The notes below the pieces were generated by a model. That model was not told the DNA's origin and searched no databases. It saw nothing but the letters and a program-made list of their open reading frames with translations. This document shows positions 49,348 to 62,339 of a DNA stretch of 64,000 nt, in pieces (the first letter of the stretch is position 1; each line of letters begins with the position of its first letter). Source of the stretch: Pardosa pseudoannulata (Eukaryota > Arthropoda > Arachnida > Araneae > Lycosidae). Location: contig JAGEOH010000208.1 of assembly GCA_032207245.1 (NCBI GenBank), positions 1 through 64,000 of the forward strand. Direction: 5' to 3'. The translations under genes and the position numbers were made by a program.

Positions 49348-51059
49348 ATTATTTTTATACGTTTTATCACTGAACTTAGATATTGCATATATAATTTTCT
49401 TTTCTATTTGGCTTCAATAATATATTAGGTATTTATGTGATAATTTTAAATTGAATGATCGATTATTTTTTGTTGCAATGGAAATTTTATAGCCAATTCT
49501 TTTCATAAAAGTCTAGGAGTCTACTTCACGTACTAATACATATTAAGTTCTATATCTTTGAAAATGAAGAAGTTCGTTCGTTCGTGTGTTTGTTTTTTTA
49601 TACACAGTTTGCGATCGATTCGCTAAATTTGGGAAATCATTCAAATAATCGCTGTCAATATTAAAACCTTTGCTGTCCATCGTATCACGTAATAAGAGAA
49701 ATTAAAGTTGGCAACTAACTTGCGGTCAGTAAAGAAAAGCAAATTAGTGAGCGTCATTCTCAGCCAAAAAACGAACCATTTTTTATCTGTCTCATAGGGT
49801 ACTTAATTATGGAACATTTTACTCATCCCGTGCTAGGAAAAAATAATCATTAAACATTTCAAATACTTCTTGCCTCTTTTTAAAAAACTCTTGTTTATTA
49901 ATAAAAAAATATTGACGATAAAAGGCATAAAATATTGCTTTTTGGAAAGTTTTTAAGACCTTAGTAAAAAAGAACTTGCAAACAAGGCAATCTATGTTGA
50001 CAGATTCTAAAAAAATATCAATAATTAAAGTATCCGTCCAAAGAATTTGGAAAATAATAGCATTGATGGGATATAAAATATTGGTTACACTTATCTGATG
50101 GGAGGCACTTCGAAAAATAATAGTTATAATAAAATTATTGAATTTATTAATTATTTTTACTAAGTCAGACATGAGATTCCCAATCCACTGAGGTATTAAT
50201 AAAAATGAAATAAGGAACGTTTTCGATTTTCAAATCAATAACATTTCGTATGAAATGAGATGAAAATAGTCACTTCCATCCATACGGACAGAGGATATAC
50301 TCAACTATTTTCCAATTCCTACCGCATTCAGTAAGGATTTTCGAATTCCAAAGCTATCAAAACTATTTATATATGTATATATTATTTTAGATATGAACTC
50401 GTTTAATTTTTATTTAAAGTTGAAATGCTTGAGGGTGGAAAAGTTTGGAGGCCTATTCCGTTCGAAAATCGTTTAAATAAGAAAGTTTGCAATCTTTTGA
50501 AATCCAGCGTTCCTTTTACCAAGCAATGGAAGGGGGACCTTTGAATGGCTGGAAAACCAATATTTAAAATTCTTTATAAAAAAAAAAAAAAAAATCCATT
50601 TGTAGAAGCTACTTTTTCTGGCAACACATTTTCATCTTTATGTTTCAAATTTGGAATACCATTTGAGGAATTTTTTTGAATTCCCGTTTGTTATTTTTAG
50701 TATTCTAAGCTCAGTTGATTGAGTCGCCATTTTATTTATCAGCTAAACATAGAATAATTTGCGCTGGTGTTTTTTCGAAGATTTTGTTGCATTTTAAAGC
50801 TATTTCTCTTTCGGACTGAATGGAGACTAATCACTAGAATTACCAGATAGAAAGAACTGAATCGACGGAATGCGCCTTTTCGTCGAAAGAATGAAAACGA
50901 AGCACGCTTGTTTAATTAAATAACCAATCCGTTATTTTCTAATTTTTTTATTATTAGATCGTTACAAGTTTCTGGTTTGCTGTCCAGGTATTTGTTGTGT
51001 GTCCTTTTCGTTGGCAGCGCATCCGTTCTTCCTCTGTAATTGTTTAATGAAAATTCTGG
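49348..51059. other. No gene seen
   Basis: AT-rich sequence with an adenine run (50578-50595). A 117-codon minus-strand frame (49819-50172) is rich in Phe and Ile, as chance frames in this composition are. No domain was recognised. Confidence 0.5.
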
Positions 51060-51089
51060 GATCCGATTGGTAGTGATCCCGTCCGAGTG

Positions 51090-51190
51090 TGAAATGCGCA
51101 GTTGCGACATCCCGTGACGTCAGCTGCACCCAGCCACTTGCATCCTGAAGGGGGCGGGTTCCAATGGGGTGGGATTCGAAAGGAAGGATT
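51090..51190. promoter_or_regulatory. Promoter-like island: CRE, GC box, CCAAT box
   Basis: Within 75 bp: TGCGCA (51095), GTGACGTCAGC with the CRE octamer at 51115-51122, an E-box CAGCTG (51121), GGGGGCGGG as an Sp1/KLF-type GC box (51150-51158) and CCAAT (51161-51165). It is one of the most GC-rich short stretches in the window. No exon was recognised beside it, and direction is unknown. Confidence 0.4.
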
Positions 51191-51237
51191 GCGCAAAGGG
51201 GACCGAAAAAGAGAAATTTCAAAAATATGTTTTCGTC

Positions 51238-51276
51238 CAGCCCGGATGGGCTTGGGTTCGATTCCCGAGTAAGACC
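51238..51276 (+). repeat. tRNA T-arm-like relic
   Basis: CTTGGGTTCGATTCCCGAG forms a T arm with a box B match (GGTTCGATTCC). No acceptor stem pairs upstream, so it is a relic or a SINE head and not a tRNA gene. It is followed 26 bp later by the 16-mer GTGCTGTCCACAAAAT (51302-51317), also seen at 40304. Confidence 0.45.
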
Positions 51277-51317
51277 TGGATGTAATTGGGCCGCCTATAA
51301 GGTGCTGTCCACAAAAT

Positions 51318-51790
51318 AGGAGATCAAAGTGAACAAAGGCATTTGGGTATTTTCAGTAACGAGGACACCCTTTTCAGTCATGGGCAGCATTATGAAATGC
51401 ATGCATGGGCATTTCGTTGAAACATCCTAATGCGATTTTTTTCATTTAAAAGAACATTTTTTGTTGATTTAAAAATATTTTTTTCAAATAACGATACAAC
51501 AGTAAGTTAATATTAGATTGTAATACGATATGGATTGTAGTTTGTAGCTTCCTAATTACTATCGTATAGAGCTTTAACGACGCTTGTGAACAATTTCCTC
51601 TTTAAACAATCCGTTTGCATACACAGGTTTGCTTGTCTGGATGTTTGGAAGAACTGTAGTTCTCGTTCTCATATTATAGTAGTGCTTAAACGTGGGTAAA
51701 ATTGGAGAGGAAAACGTTGTCGCATCCCATTTGGAAGCATTATTACGTATATTAAAATCTGTCTGATCCATAGATTCGGAAAACTCTAAG
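51318..51790. other. No gene seen
   Basis: AT-rich sequence. A 65-codon minus-strand frame at 51574-51771 has no recognisable family. Confidence 0.5.
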
Positions 51791-52105
51791 GAATTCCTTT
51801 CGGCAACTTCTTTGTAGGACCCTAGTGAGCCGCGATATTAATTAAAAACCACTCCGCTTCTTTTAGAAGAAATTGGCGCAAACGATTTGGGGGCTCTTGA
51901 TGACGTTATAAATGATTTATTTGTACAGGGATTTTTACGAAATATCTTTTATCCGAGTTAGAATTTAGAAAATTCAGATGAATTCATTTCTGTAAGTTTC
52001 ATCTTTGTAGAGCCATAATTAATGAATATATTACTTCAAAACCACCCTAAATGTTAATTCTTTTGGACGCTTATGTGCAAACGATTTATTTTCTCGACTT
52101 GCGTT
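51791..52105 (+). repeat. Repeat family B, units 3 and 4 (tandem)
   Basis: Unit 3 (51791-51908) begins GAATTCCTTTC and ends at a degenerate octamer TGACGTTA (51901-51908). Unit 4 (from 51980) begins GAATTCATTTCTGTAAGTTT and has CATCTTTGTAGAGCCATAAT and GCAAACGATTTAT. The start-to-start period is 189 bp. The same two-unit layout is seen at 22521-22916. Confidence 0.75.
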
Positions 52106-53549
52106 TGACGGTTTGCAAGAATAGCATCATTTGTGACTTCTTTAGTCTGTGATGGCTGCATCCTCATTCATTTTTTACTTAATAGTATTATATGGCTCCC
52201 AAAATACATCGTTGTATTGAGTTATCTCCGACGTTTCCACTTTCAATCTGGGTATAGATTGCGACGTTTCTATAGAAAGGCAGTTTCTTGTTAAGGAGGG
52301 ACACGAATCTTTTACCCTTTTCGTTACCGCATTTCGAGGCCACTATTTATCAATAATTTATCCAATGTTTAATATTATTTTGCAAACTAGATCGTTTTGG
52401 ATATTTTGAAATAAGTAGCATGTGGTAATCGATAATGGTGTTAGGGATTGAATATCTTATCAATTTTCTCGAGGTGCAACTTAAAAATGGCCCAACTTTA
52501 TTTTAGTTACCCTATTGCCACTAAACCTTTCTTCATGTCCTATTAAACCCAACAAAATATGCTATTTATTGAATTTAGTAATTGAAAACTCAATTTTTTT
52601 TTCAAAACTCCAGAAATCGTTTTAAGTCTGCGAGAAAATGGGAGTTTTTGATCCAAAAAGGTTTAATGAGAACAAAACCGTTCGTTAAGACACTTGGAAA
52701 TGAAAATTTTCTCATTTTAATATCCAATGAATCCATTTTTATTTCTTTTGCGTATTGAATGTCACTTGTCGATCATTGAACGAACATAACATATATTTCG
52801 AACTGTTCCATTTCGCAATCAGTTTCTTTTGTAAAATGAATCATTAATTTCTCTTTGATGGATGAGTTCTCCCAGAAAATACCGGGGTTCGGTAGCAAAG
52901 CAAATCCATGAAAATGGTATTACTTAGTCTCCTGGTGTCATTCTCTGACCGCTGTGAAACTTGACATTCTCAATAAATGTTGAGTTCCGCAGCGTTGGAC
53001 CATGTTTTCAATACCTGCTCATTTTCCAATATCACTTTCATTTATTTTCGTTGTTCTATATCGATATTTTGGGCGAAACAAAAGGATGAGTGTATTGAAG
53101 CACAGAGCATTGGATTCAAAATATATCATTTCATTCGCACATTTTCCGTGTTTTTCGAAAAGCAAAACTGGATTCGTGCTATTTATTATTTTACAGACGA
53201 TATTTCTATTTAAGTTACAAAAATCTTTTAAATATTTCAAAGCTCCGTATACTCGAAAATAAAAAATATTATTTCAATAAGCTACGTTTATTTTAGTAGA
53301 AATCGATTTTTGTTCTTTCATTTAAATCTAAACAAACTGACAATCGCTCGGGAAAAATTCTTCATTCTAAGGTGCATTGTTCGCCAAATCCCGTTTTTTC
53401 CTCTTATTGCACATTGTGATCTCATTTCGTCTTTAACTGATTTTAAGAAACTCTGTTTATCCTTTCAATTTTCTCCCATTATGAACCCGTTCACTAGGAA
53501 ATTAATAAAACCAAATTTCAGCCGCAGATTTCTTACTTAATAACCTTTT
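52106..53549. other. No gene seen
   Basis: AT-rich sequence. Overlapping 70-90-codon frames around 52977-53262 on both strands are mutual shadows with no recognisable motif. Confidence 0.5.
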
Positions 53550-53552
53550 AAA

Positions 53553-53740
53553 TGACGTCATAAGAAGAAGTCGAGCCACAAAAATTCGGAAAGTGAAGCA
53601 GCATTTACCGAGTTGTCATAGGAACGGACCAAACAGATGTCGCACATGCGCAAGACTTCGTCTGAATAGTAATTGAAGATTTCTCACGATAACTGTTGCC
53701 CAATCATTTCCGTCTTTTTCTCTTTGCAAGTTAGGAAAGC
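53553..53740. promoter_or_regulatory. Weak promoter-like cluster: CRE, NRF1-like site, CCAAT
   Basis: ATGACGTCAT (octamer 53553-53560), an NRF1-like half site CATGCGCA (about 53645) and CCAAT (about 53700) lie within 160 bp of slightly GC-richer DNA. This is weaker than the islands at 7.1, 35.9 and 51.1 kb. Confidence 0.2.
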
Positions 53741-56700
53741 GGCAATTATACAATTAAGTTCGTGGAATTATTGAAAAGGCCGATTGGAGAAATGCTTTCT
53801 CATACATTTGTACGAGATTCTTCAATAACTTGAAAGTTTTCTTAAATAAATAACAATAATATCTATACGTACATTTCTATTAAGATAATTTTAGAATTAT
53901 GTTAAGTTTTGAAAAGAATTCGTAAGCTTTTTTGAAGCTAAAATCATTTTTGACGACTTTTGACAGCAAGCGAATTATCAAAATGAATCCACTTAGGAAA
54001 ATAGCGGCCATTTTCGAACGAATCAACATATTCAAACAACGAAATGACCTATAATTGAATCGTAAACAACACTGGAAAAAGGATTATCTTTTCGGATGGA
54101 TTAAGTTAATTTCCAAACCTATTGAGAATATAGAGACATCAAATATGTGGAACTGTCTAATAAAAAGTTGTCAATCTTTTGGTATTTTATTATCATAAGC
54201 ATATATTATTATAATTTTATTTTAACAAAAGATTTATGTTTTTCTATATGACATCGTATTCACAGCAGAAGGTTTTACACTAAAGATTTCATCTTGAATA
54301 ATTAGAAGGTAATGTATTAAACGGACCGAAATTTACTAGCTACGGTTCCTATCCTACTGATAAACTCAGCCAACCTTGGGAAGCGTCAATTTGCGAGTAC
54401 GATTCAACAAAAACACTGCCAATTCCGATTTCTATAAATACAATATTTGCCTTTCAATTCCTCTTGGTCATTTAAACATCAAACTACCCTGTTTTCTACA
54501 AATTCTTGTCCACAAAATATCCCAAATCTTAATTTCTCAACTGTGATATCAGGATGTGTTCGGAATTGGTCCAAAGACATCGAAACGAATCCCATCTCCA
54601 AGGAAACTCTATCGTGTAATAGTGGTTTTTATCAAACACTTGGCATCCAATACAATTTCAATCCTACAAAAATGCTGCGAAATGAGATTCCCCATTCAGA
54701 CAATTTTCACGAAATTCACTTGAAATGTTAATGAAAAGATTGGCTGGAAATAGGATTCTTAGAAAAAGATGTGAAAAGCACGTTTGGAATAATTTCAAAT
54801 AAATAATTTTAAAAAATGGTAGAAACGCATCCCCAACAAAGGTACTTCCCATCTCACGTTTTTTTTTTAAAAAAAGAGCTTTCGCTAATTCTGCCGGAAT
54901 CCAAATAAGAAAATCTACTTTTAAGTGAATCAAAAGAAAAGAAAGAAAAAACTCGATTTTTTTTTCTTGTAACTTGTCACTATGGAAATTATTTGTCTGG
55001 TGAAAAACGAAAATCTATAGTTGCAAAGTTGAATCGAAAAAGACTTGAAAACGAAGAAAGTTTTGCTTTATAATAGAAAACTTGAAATAATTAAAAAAAA
55101 ATAGTAAAATGAACGCCTTCAACACCTATTTTGAAAGCAATTCCGTTCGTACCTCTCTTCATTTTTTGCAAAAAAAAAAATGAAAAATGAAACTGGGATT
55201 GAAGCTTTAATCCCAAAACATTGGATGGACTCTGTGGATTGCTATTTTAAGAATCGATTAGAAATCAAGAAGTAATAGGATGGTACAACAAAAGAACTAT
55301 CAGATTAAAAAATTAAATTCTTATCAAAAATGTGTCCCTCGAAATCCAATCAATGGCATCTTTCGATGTGCCAAATTGGAATGGTTCTTTCCAAACTCCC
55401 AAGATCGTTGTTGGTCATTTCCCACTTCCAAGTTGTTCGCCTTCCATATATTTGAAAGCAAATCCACGATTATTTTATGGGATTATTATGTTTTATCAAT
55501 CCATTCACTAAAGTGGATATTATTCCTTAAAGATTATTAGAAATTAATCATAAAAGAAATAAGTATAAGAATCTCAGATGAATTGGAAATTGTAAATCGT
55601 TGTTAATCGTAATCTTTCACACCATCCTCCCAGTGTAAGGTTACATTGCAACAAAAAATTAACTGACGAGAAAAGAAAGTAGAATGATTAAGATGTCAAA
55701 TCTCTCAGATAGGAATGAGTATGTAAAAAAATCACACTTGACTGGGAGAGCTTCTATAGGCTTATTCAAATGTCAAGAAGTCAAACATTGCTCAAAAAAT
55801 CAATTACCTGTTTGTTGTTTATTGCTTTTCTCAATCCGTATTCGTCTTTTTTACGATTTATCGGGAACGAATCCCTATTATTCGATGTTCAAAGAAAAGG
55901 GTCCTACTGTTTCAAATCGAATCGGTCTGCTTTAATATCTTTATTAATCCGAAAACGTACTGAATTTATAGAATAATGCTATTACTCTAACCCCGAAATT
56001 GGTTTTAGTACTTCCGAATTCATTCATTTTAAGCTCAATCGAGAATTGGATTTCATTATTCCCTATTAAACTCCACATTGTCAGAAGTGAAAGATCATCA
56101 ACAATTCAAAATTATTATTTTTCATTAGTGGATTGAGTCAGCTAATATTTATTTTTTCTTAAAGAATAAGAAACAGTTGCATACATTCCAATAATTCTAT
56201 TTACCCAATTCTAGTTCAAAGTAGAGATCCGTTAGAATTGACGAATTACTTCCAATAGGAGCATGTTCACGTAAATCTCTTTCCAAAAACAAAAGTAATT
56301 ACCATACTTTAACTGAATAACATTTTAATTCGGACTTAAACAGAATCGTGAAATTAATTTCTAATTAACGGTTTTCAATTCCCTTGCGGGTATCTATTAC
56401 ATTAACGCGGCTCCATTTGAATGGACTGCTACACAATGGTTTCATTGAGAGTCCATATAAAAAAAAACCCCCACTTCACCTGCCACGTGCATCAAAAGGG
56501 GAGATTCGAAGGGGTCACACATATTTAGAGATCCGACACTTCCATACATACGCGAATCTTTCAAATAATCCGATATTTTTAATAATATAGGAATGGAATG
56601 ATGGGATTTTTGTGCTATTTATTGTACAACAGCAAGAATGCAGCGGAAAATAATTTTATTATTGATTATGCCTCTGGCTCAATATTAATACAGATATTGT

Positions 56701-59700
56701 AAAAGTCATTATCGAAACTTTTTATATTGAAAATGCAATTGAATCTGTTCTATTCCTATACAATACGAAGACATACGTCAATAACTACAGAATTTAATCT
56801 ATTATATTTTGCCAACATAGCGTTTGTAAACATTGAAGCTTTTATAACTGAAAATGGAGTTGGCAACCGAATCATTTCTTATTTATTAGAAGAAAGCTTA
56901 GGTAGAAGATTCTTATTTAGTAGACGATTTCGAGCATCGATGCATCGATTTTTATCCTATCACCCGGTGTCTATTGTTTCAAATAAATTTACGTCATAGC
57001 TTAGAAATAAAATGCTCTTTACTTCTGTAAATGCATACGTAAGTAATTATATTATTAGCACGTCCGAGTTGCGTGAGTAATAAAAAAAAACACATAGATG
57101 TTGTTCCATCAGTATTTTTTTTCCTCGGAAGAGTAAAAAGTATTATTTATACTTTAGGGTAATACTTTATAGAAAAATGTGTCTTGATTTCACACAGAAT
57201 AATTCTGAAGAACTTAAAAAAAAATCGTTTACTTAACAAGTATTCAGATTTCGAAAAAAATAAATAAACAGATAATTGCACTTTTTCTTCATTTCTCTAG
57301 CTTATTTGAATGTTTAATCCTAAGTCAAGATTAAAGTTATCTTTGATCGATAAATTATGAAGTTAAGCAGCAAGAAATATGCTTTCGTTTGCTACTACAG
57401 AAGGTCTTTCGCATTTTATAGAATCGATTTTTCATTTATTTTTCTCGTTTGTAATTTGAGATAAAACTTCAGAATAATCGTCTGCTAATAGTAAAATATT
57501 TCGTTTGAAACCGGCTTCTAAAATGAATAGATCACTCAAAAGCTACGTAACTGTTTTTCCAAGAAAAAAAACTCTTAATCAAGATATTATTAAGCACGGT
57601 AAAAATCGCAGTTATTGCATTTTTTAAATGTATTTCTATTTAATTTAATTTTAAAGGGGGAAAAATCTCACTTAAACCAAAATAAATATCATACATCAAT
57701 TCAACAATTCGCAGGTAACTACTTCGAAAATGAAATCCTTGATCCCAAAAGAAAATTTAAAGACTCAAAAGTCTTAGAAACTAGCCTGTTGTAAAATCCC
57801 TTATATTAAGTTTAAAAAAATGTCTAAACCATTGATGTCAGTGATAAATGAACCAAAAATGTTCATCTGCTTTTGGCAAAGCATATTGCTTGAAAGATAA
57901 ACGAATTCTAAAACCCCACCTGCTGAAAAATGGAAATTTGGGGTGACACTCAATGAAACATGAGTTTATTTAAATAACTACGATAAAAAATAAGTAATTT
58001 TCTAACGCTCGACTGACAAAAATGATCTAGCTGCTTTCGTCAGTATATCGAAAAGTTTCAGAAGGGGTGTATATGATAATAGCAGGATTTTATTAAGCAT
58101 CCAAAATGTCTGAAATAAAGTCCTAATAATTTACTCTGCTGTCGGTAGTTATAATTTGTAAGCCATTTTTGAAGAAGGAATTCCACTTTTATATGAGAAG
58201 AATATTAATAAAGTTTATGTGAACAGAGCCCTTAAGTCCACTGTCGATTATTTAATAAAAGAAAAATCCAAAACAGGGATAAAATGAATCCTATTGAATG
58301 TAAAGTGTCCTTTTATGTAAAGAGACAACTCAAATACGGTATTGAGAAAAGTGGGCGCCAATGGATGACAATGAAAAAGATCTTCTGTATTAGTTTTCTC
58401 TCGTAGACTTCCTACTGACAGCGCTTACTTTTTTTTCCTCCAAAAATTTCTTCTTCTGAATCTTTTGGATACTGCACCCTCTCCGATCCTATTCTAATTC
58501 TGCTTCGGAGCGGAACACTTCCCACCTTCCGCTCCTTAAATTAAAAAAGAAAATATTTGAAAAAGCGCTTTCAAAAAAAGTCAAAAATAGACATCGAGTG
58601 AGAAGCTCCTCCATCGAAATTGCAATGCCCTCTTAGAGAAAAATGGCCGTTGTATCACACTAATATTTCAATCGAAATAGTTTCATATACAGTTCAATCT
58701 CTGTTAAAAATACTTGACGCTGATTCCAATGCTTTTATTTCTGAGTTGGAGTTGAAATAGGACAAGAGCATAAAATATATGTATTCTTTTCTTTATTGGA
58801 ACTTTATCCAAATCCCTTTTGAAGTTTCGAGTTTTTAGTTTGCCAACAGAGGGCTGTACGATCTTAAAATGCCCCAAGTACTCTAAACAGATTTTGGAAT
58901 TTACCAAACGGATTTTTGGAAATTTCATATTGTATTGTCAACGAAAATGAATTTCAGATTTTAGGTACACAAGTCAAGTTAAATAGAACTCATTTAAAAA
59001 AGATTCCAAGAAAGATTTCCAAAGATAGTTTCAAATTTTTATGGGAAAAGATCATGTAGATGAAAACTCATTTATATTGCATATAAGAAATGCATGTTTT
59101 TTTTTTAGAAAATACTTTTTGGGGGCAAGTTTTAAAATTGTATTAATGGGAGAAAATCTTTTTGAATTGAGACCCACCACAGAAGAAATCCTTTTAATGA
59201 GGGAGAACGCAAGAAAAATCAGAAAGAGAAATAGCGATGATTCACTTATTCGACCAAAGTACAACGTGGAAGAATTTTCTATATTACATATGCATGTATT
59301 GCCCCCAAAATAGATATCTAATATTCGGATTTCCCTTCCAGGAAAATGGCATAGCTCTATGTTTTGAAATGATCCTAGCCTCCTAAAAATGGCTCACATG
59401 GACGAAAGATATGTATGGCATTCTATTCAGAGGGCATTAAAAATAAGAAGAATAGGGAATAACGCTCATTGGGTTGCTCCAGTGTATCGGACAAAGGCTA
59501 AAAAAGGACGAATATTTCAAATAAGATTGTACTAGAAATAAAAATGGACTCCCAGAAAAGGGCAAAGAAATATTTCATTTGGAGTGTTCAAATGAATGGC
59601 ATCAGAAAAGAAAACTTTGTCCTGGTTTAACGCTGTCGATCCAAAAGTTGCAAAATGTTTTGAAAGAAATTAGAATTTGGGTCGTTTCGATGAAAGTATT

Positions 59701-60792
59701 TTAAAAATACTTGACGCCACCTCTCAAACGAAATTAGATTCAACTAAAAACTCGACAGACTTCTCGTACCGAAGCCCGTTGCTCCACATATAGGCCGCCA
59801 GTGAAGGGTTTCGAGTGGCATTATAATATTCTCGATAATCGCGCCATTCCGGATTTTGAAACATTTTCTATCGTATTAAATTGTGAATCTAATCAACTGA
59901 ATGACATACACAAAATTGCATCCAAATTAGGAGGAGTTCTATTCATGTACCAAAAAAATCGACTCATCCTTCGGGAGTGTATTACGAGCTACTACCAAAC
60001 TCCCTATCATTACTAGCAAAAGTGATGAACACTACAAAGGAGGGAAAATTTTCGGTCATTTTAAAAAATAGAAAATATTTAGAAAAATTCCTTTGGAAAA
60101 TTTGCAAAAGCAAGCGTTTTGGTCTACGAATTGGACAGGTCTAGAGCAGAAAAGACAGCTCATTGGGCTAAGAACTAAAATCTCATTAACAATATTTCAC
60201 GTCAAAAAATGAAAAGAACTAAAAGTGAAATGCTTTTTAATTGGGTGTACAAGTCCTCCCTAGTCTCTATTCATTTTAAAAGGATAGCATTTTCATACAT
60301 TTGGAGATGTTGAAAGCATTTTTTTAGACTATTTTGAATGAATAGCATCACCCAACATTTGAGGTAGGAGAGTAAGTTTTGAAAAGGTCTGTATTTCACC
60401 TACAACAATATCATTCTTGCTATCTTTTCTTTAAGAATAATTATCTGCAGTTGACAAAGATGTCGTACAATATTATGGACATCTGCCGATATTCACTTCC
60501 AATTGGAAATGGTTTTAGAAGAAAGTTTTCAAAAGAGTTGTTTGTTTTTCTTACAAGAGAAATATTATTTAAAAAAATGAAATGGAATCCGTTGGCCAGT
60601 TTGGAGAAAACCCACTTTTTGGAATGTTTAACGGTATCATACAGTGGCATAAAAATATCATTTTAATAGTATTCGGAGATATCGATCGATATTCGTAAAA
60701 ATAAATGTCCTTTTCTGACATCCAAGGATATGAACGAAACGCACAATACTACATTAGTCTGATGGGAACGGAAGTGCCTCAAAGACTGATTG
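53741..60792. other. Seven kb with no recognisable gene or element
   Basis: I saw no tandem array, transposase, terminal repeats or domain-bearing frame here. The many 60-95-codon frames resemble no family. A frame at 59041-59313 (90 codons) has a charged, coding-like C-terminal half but no supporting context. Unannotated short exons cannot be excluded. Confidence 0.45.
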
Positions 60793-60854
60793 GAACGATT
60801 ACGATTCTACTTTTTGGCTCATGAGACCGGGACCTACTGTTTAAAGCCGATTCC
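60793..60854 (-). repeat. tRNA-derived SINE, 3' fragment
   Basis: Only the body and 3' end of the family are present: ATTCTACTTTTTGG, then TGAGACCGGGACCTACTGTT and AAAGCCGATTCC. The tRNA-like head is missing, which is a 5' truncation of the element as happens with LINE-driven insertion. Minus-strand element. Confidence 0.8.
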
Positions 60855-61657
60855 CAGTGTAAATTGGTTTCGAAAGGAATGGTAGCATCTAAAAAAAAAA
60901 AAAAAAGGCGTATAATTTGGAAATATCTCAAAGTGTATTGGGGGTTGATTTAATATTATAATTTTGATATTTTTGTGATGGCATTAAAGCGGAGTGGGAA
61001 AAAGTGTTTTTGCATGCGAGAGTTTTGGTTGGATGGGAGACAGTCATGCGAGTAATTGAACATGCTTCTATCGAACTGCAAACTTAACAATGACTCGAAG
61101 GGAAATATATTTCGGGTAACATACCACTTCGGCAGGCATTTTTTATGTTTCAAACAGGTATGGATTGTAACAGGATGTTGTCAATGCCTCGGAAAGGAAG
61201 TGCCGACCTAGTAGATTGCGAACCGAGAAAATAAAAATGCACAATTTGGGACTATTTTGAGGGGTAAATGTGTCGAAGGTGGAGACATTAAAGTTTCCGT
61301 TTGCGATAACAAAACAAAATTTGGGGGCTCGCTCCGAATTTCTGCAATCCGAATATTGTAGTCTACGACAAGAAGACATCTCTTGAAGAAGGAATTTTGA
61401 AATTTCCTGTTATTAATTTGGGTAATTAATTTTTTATTAATTATTATTAATTTTTTAGGGCGTAGAGTGGGAATTACACATTTCCGGAGGTCAATAACAA
61501 ACGATACAATTGAAAACGTGTTGATCTGTCTTGCCTAGTTTTCAATTTTCAGAGATATTTGATATAAATTGATAGGTAGGCAAATAAAAGACTTAATCCC
61601 CAACCATTACTAACCAATAAAAAAGGAATTATTTAACTTAGTAAGGTTGAAGTTCGT
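60855..61657. other. No gene seen
   Basis: AT-rich sequence with an adenine run (about 60891-60906). No recognised gene. Confidence 0.5.
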
Positions 61658-61677
61658 AAAAAAAAAAAAAAAAAAAA
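61658..61677 (+). repeat. Poly(A) tract at the edge of a composition change
   Basis: About 20 adenines directly before a more GC-rich block begins. It may mark a retroposon boundary. Confidence 0.85.
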
Positions 61678-62306
61678 TCCGTGGATGGGGGAGATTCCCA
61701 CGGTGATCTGCACGTGCATGCACAGCTGTGGGAGGATTTTCCTAGAGGAATTTAGGACTCCAATTGTCCCACGTCAAGTTTAGGGACCCCTGCAGAGAAG
61801 GTATAGATCACGGAATGGCAGCGTAACGGTCAAGCTCGCACAGAGCTGTAACCGTGAGTTATGGGAGCAGGGGCTAAAAAGTAATGTCAGATTGCACAAA
61901 TGGGCTACTTTAATGAGCCCACCTGCACTCCCGAAGGGCATGAGATGAGGGGAAATTTCCCGAAGACAAGGGATTAGATAAGAAGAAAAAAGGGGCGTTG
62001 GGACCGAGGTGAGGAGTTTGCAAATGAAGTTAAGGAGAGGAGTTGAGAGAAGTGGGACCAACTCGTCCCCTGTGACTTTAATGGAGGTAATTTATAAAAT
62101 AATATTTAACTTAGGCCTATGTTAATAATAATAATTCCTTCTAAAGAGATGTGTGTAAATAGAAGATCTAAATGATTACGATAACCAAGGATCTATTTGT
62201 AAATGAATGTATAGAATAAATGTTTGAATCTCAATATAAAGTATTATATTCATTCCCCCTTGTAACGAACACTGGTGTATAGGTTGTATGTACATTACAA
62301 CAACAT
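61678..62306 (+). other. GC-richer block, possible retrotransposon end
   Basis: Composition changes sharply at 61678. A plus-strand frame (about 61807-61935) and an opposing minus-strand frame of 93 codons both cross it, and I recognise neither. From about 62067 (TGTGACTTTAATGG) to 62304 (ATTACAACA) the sequence starts TG, ends CA, carries an AATAAA (62216) about 85 bp before its end and follows purine-rich DNA (62031-62056). Those are features of an LTR. No second LTR, primer-binding site or polymerase was found. Confidence 0.3.
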
Positions 62307-62339
62307 GTATTGCCGTATTAGCTCCCAGTCAGCTACTCT

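Noticed and set aside
59041..59313. 90-codon frame with a charged C-terminal half as a real gene
   Set aside because: No recognisable domain, no splice or promoter context; it crosses a T-run and is within the chance length range for this many frames.
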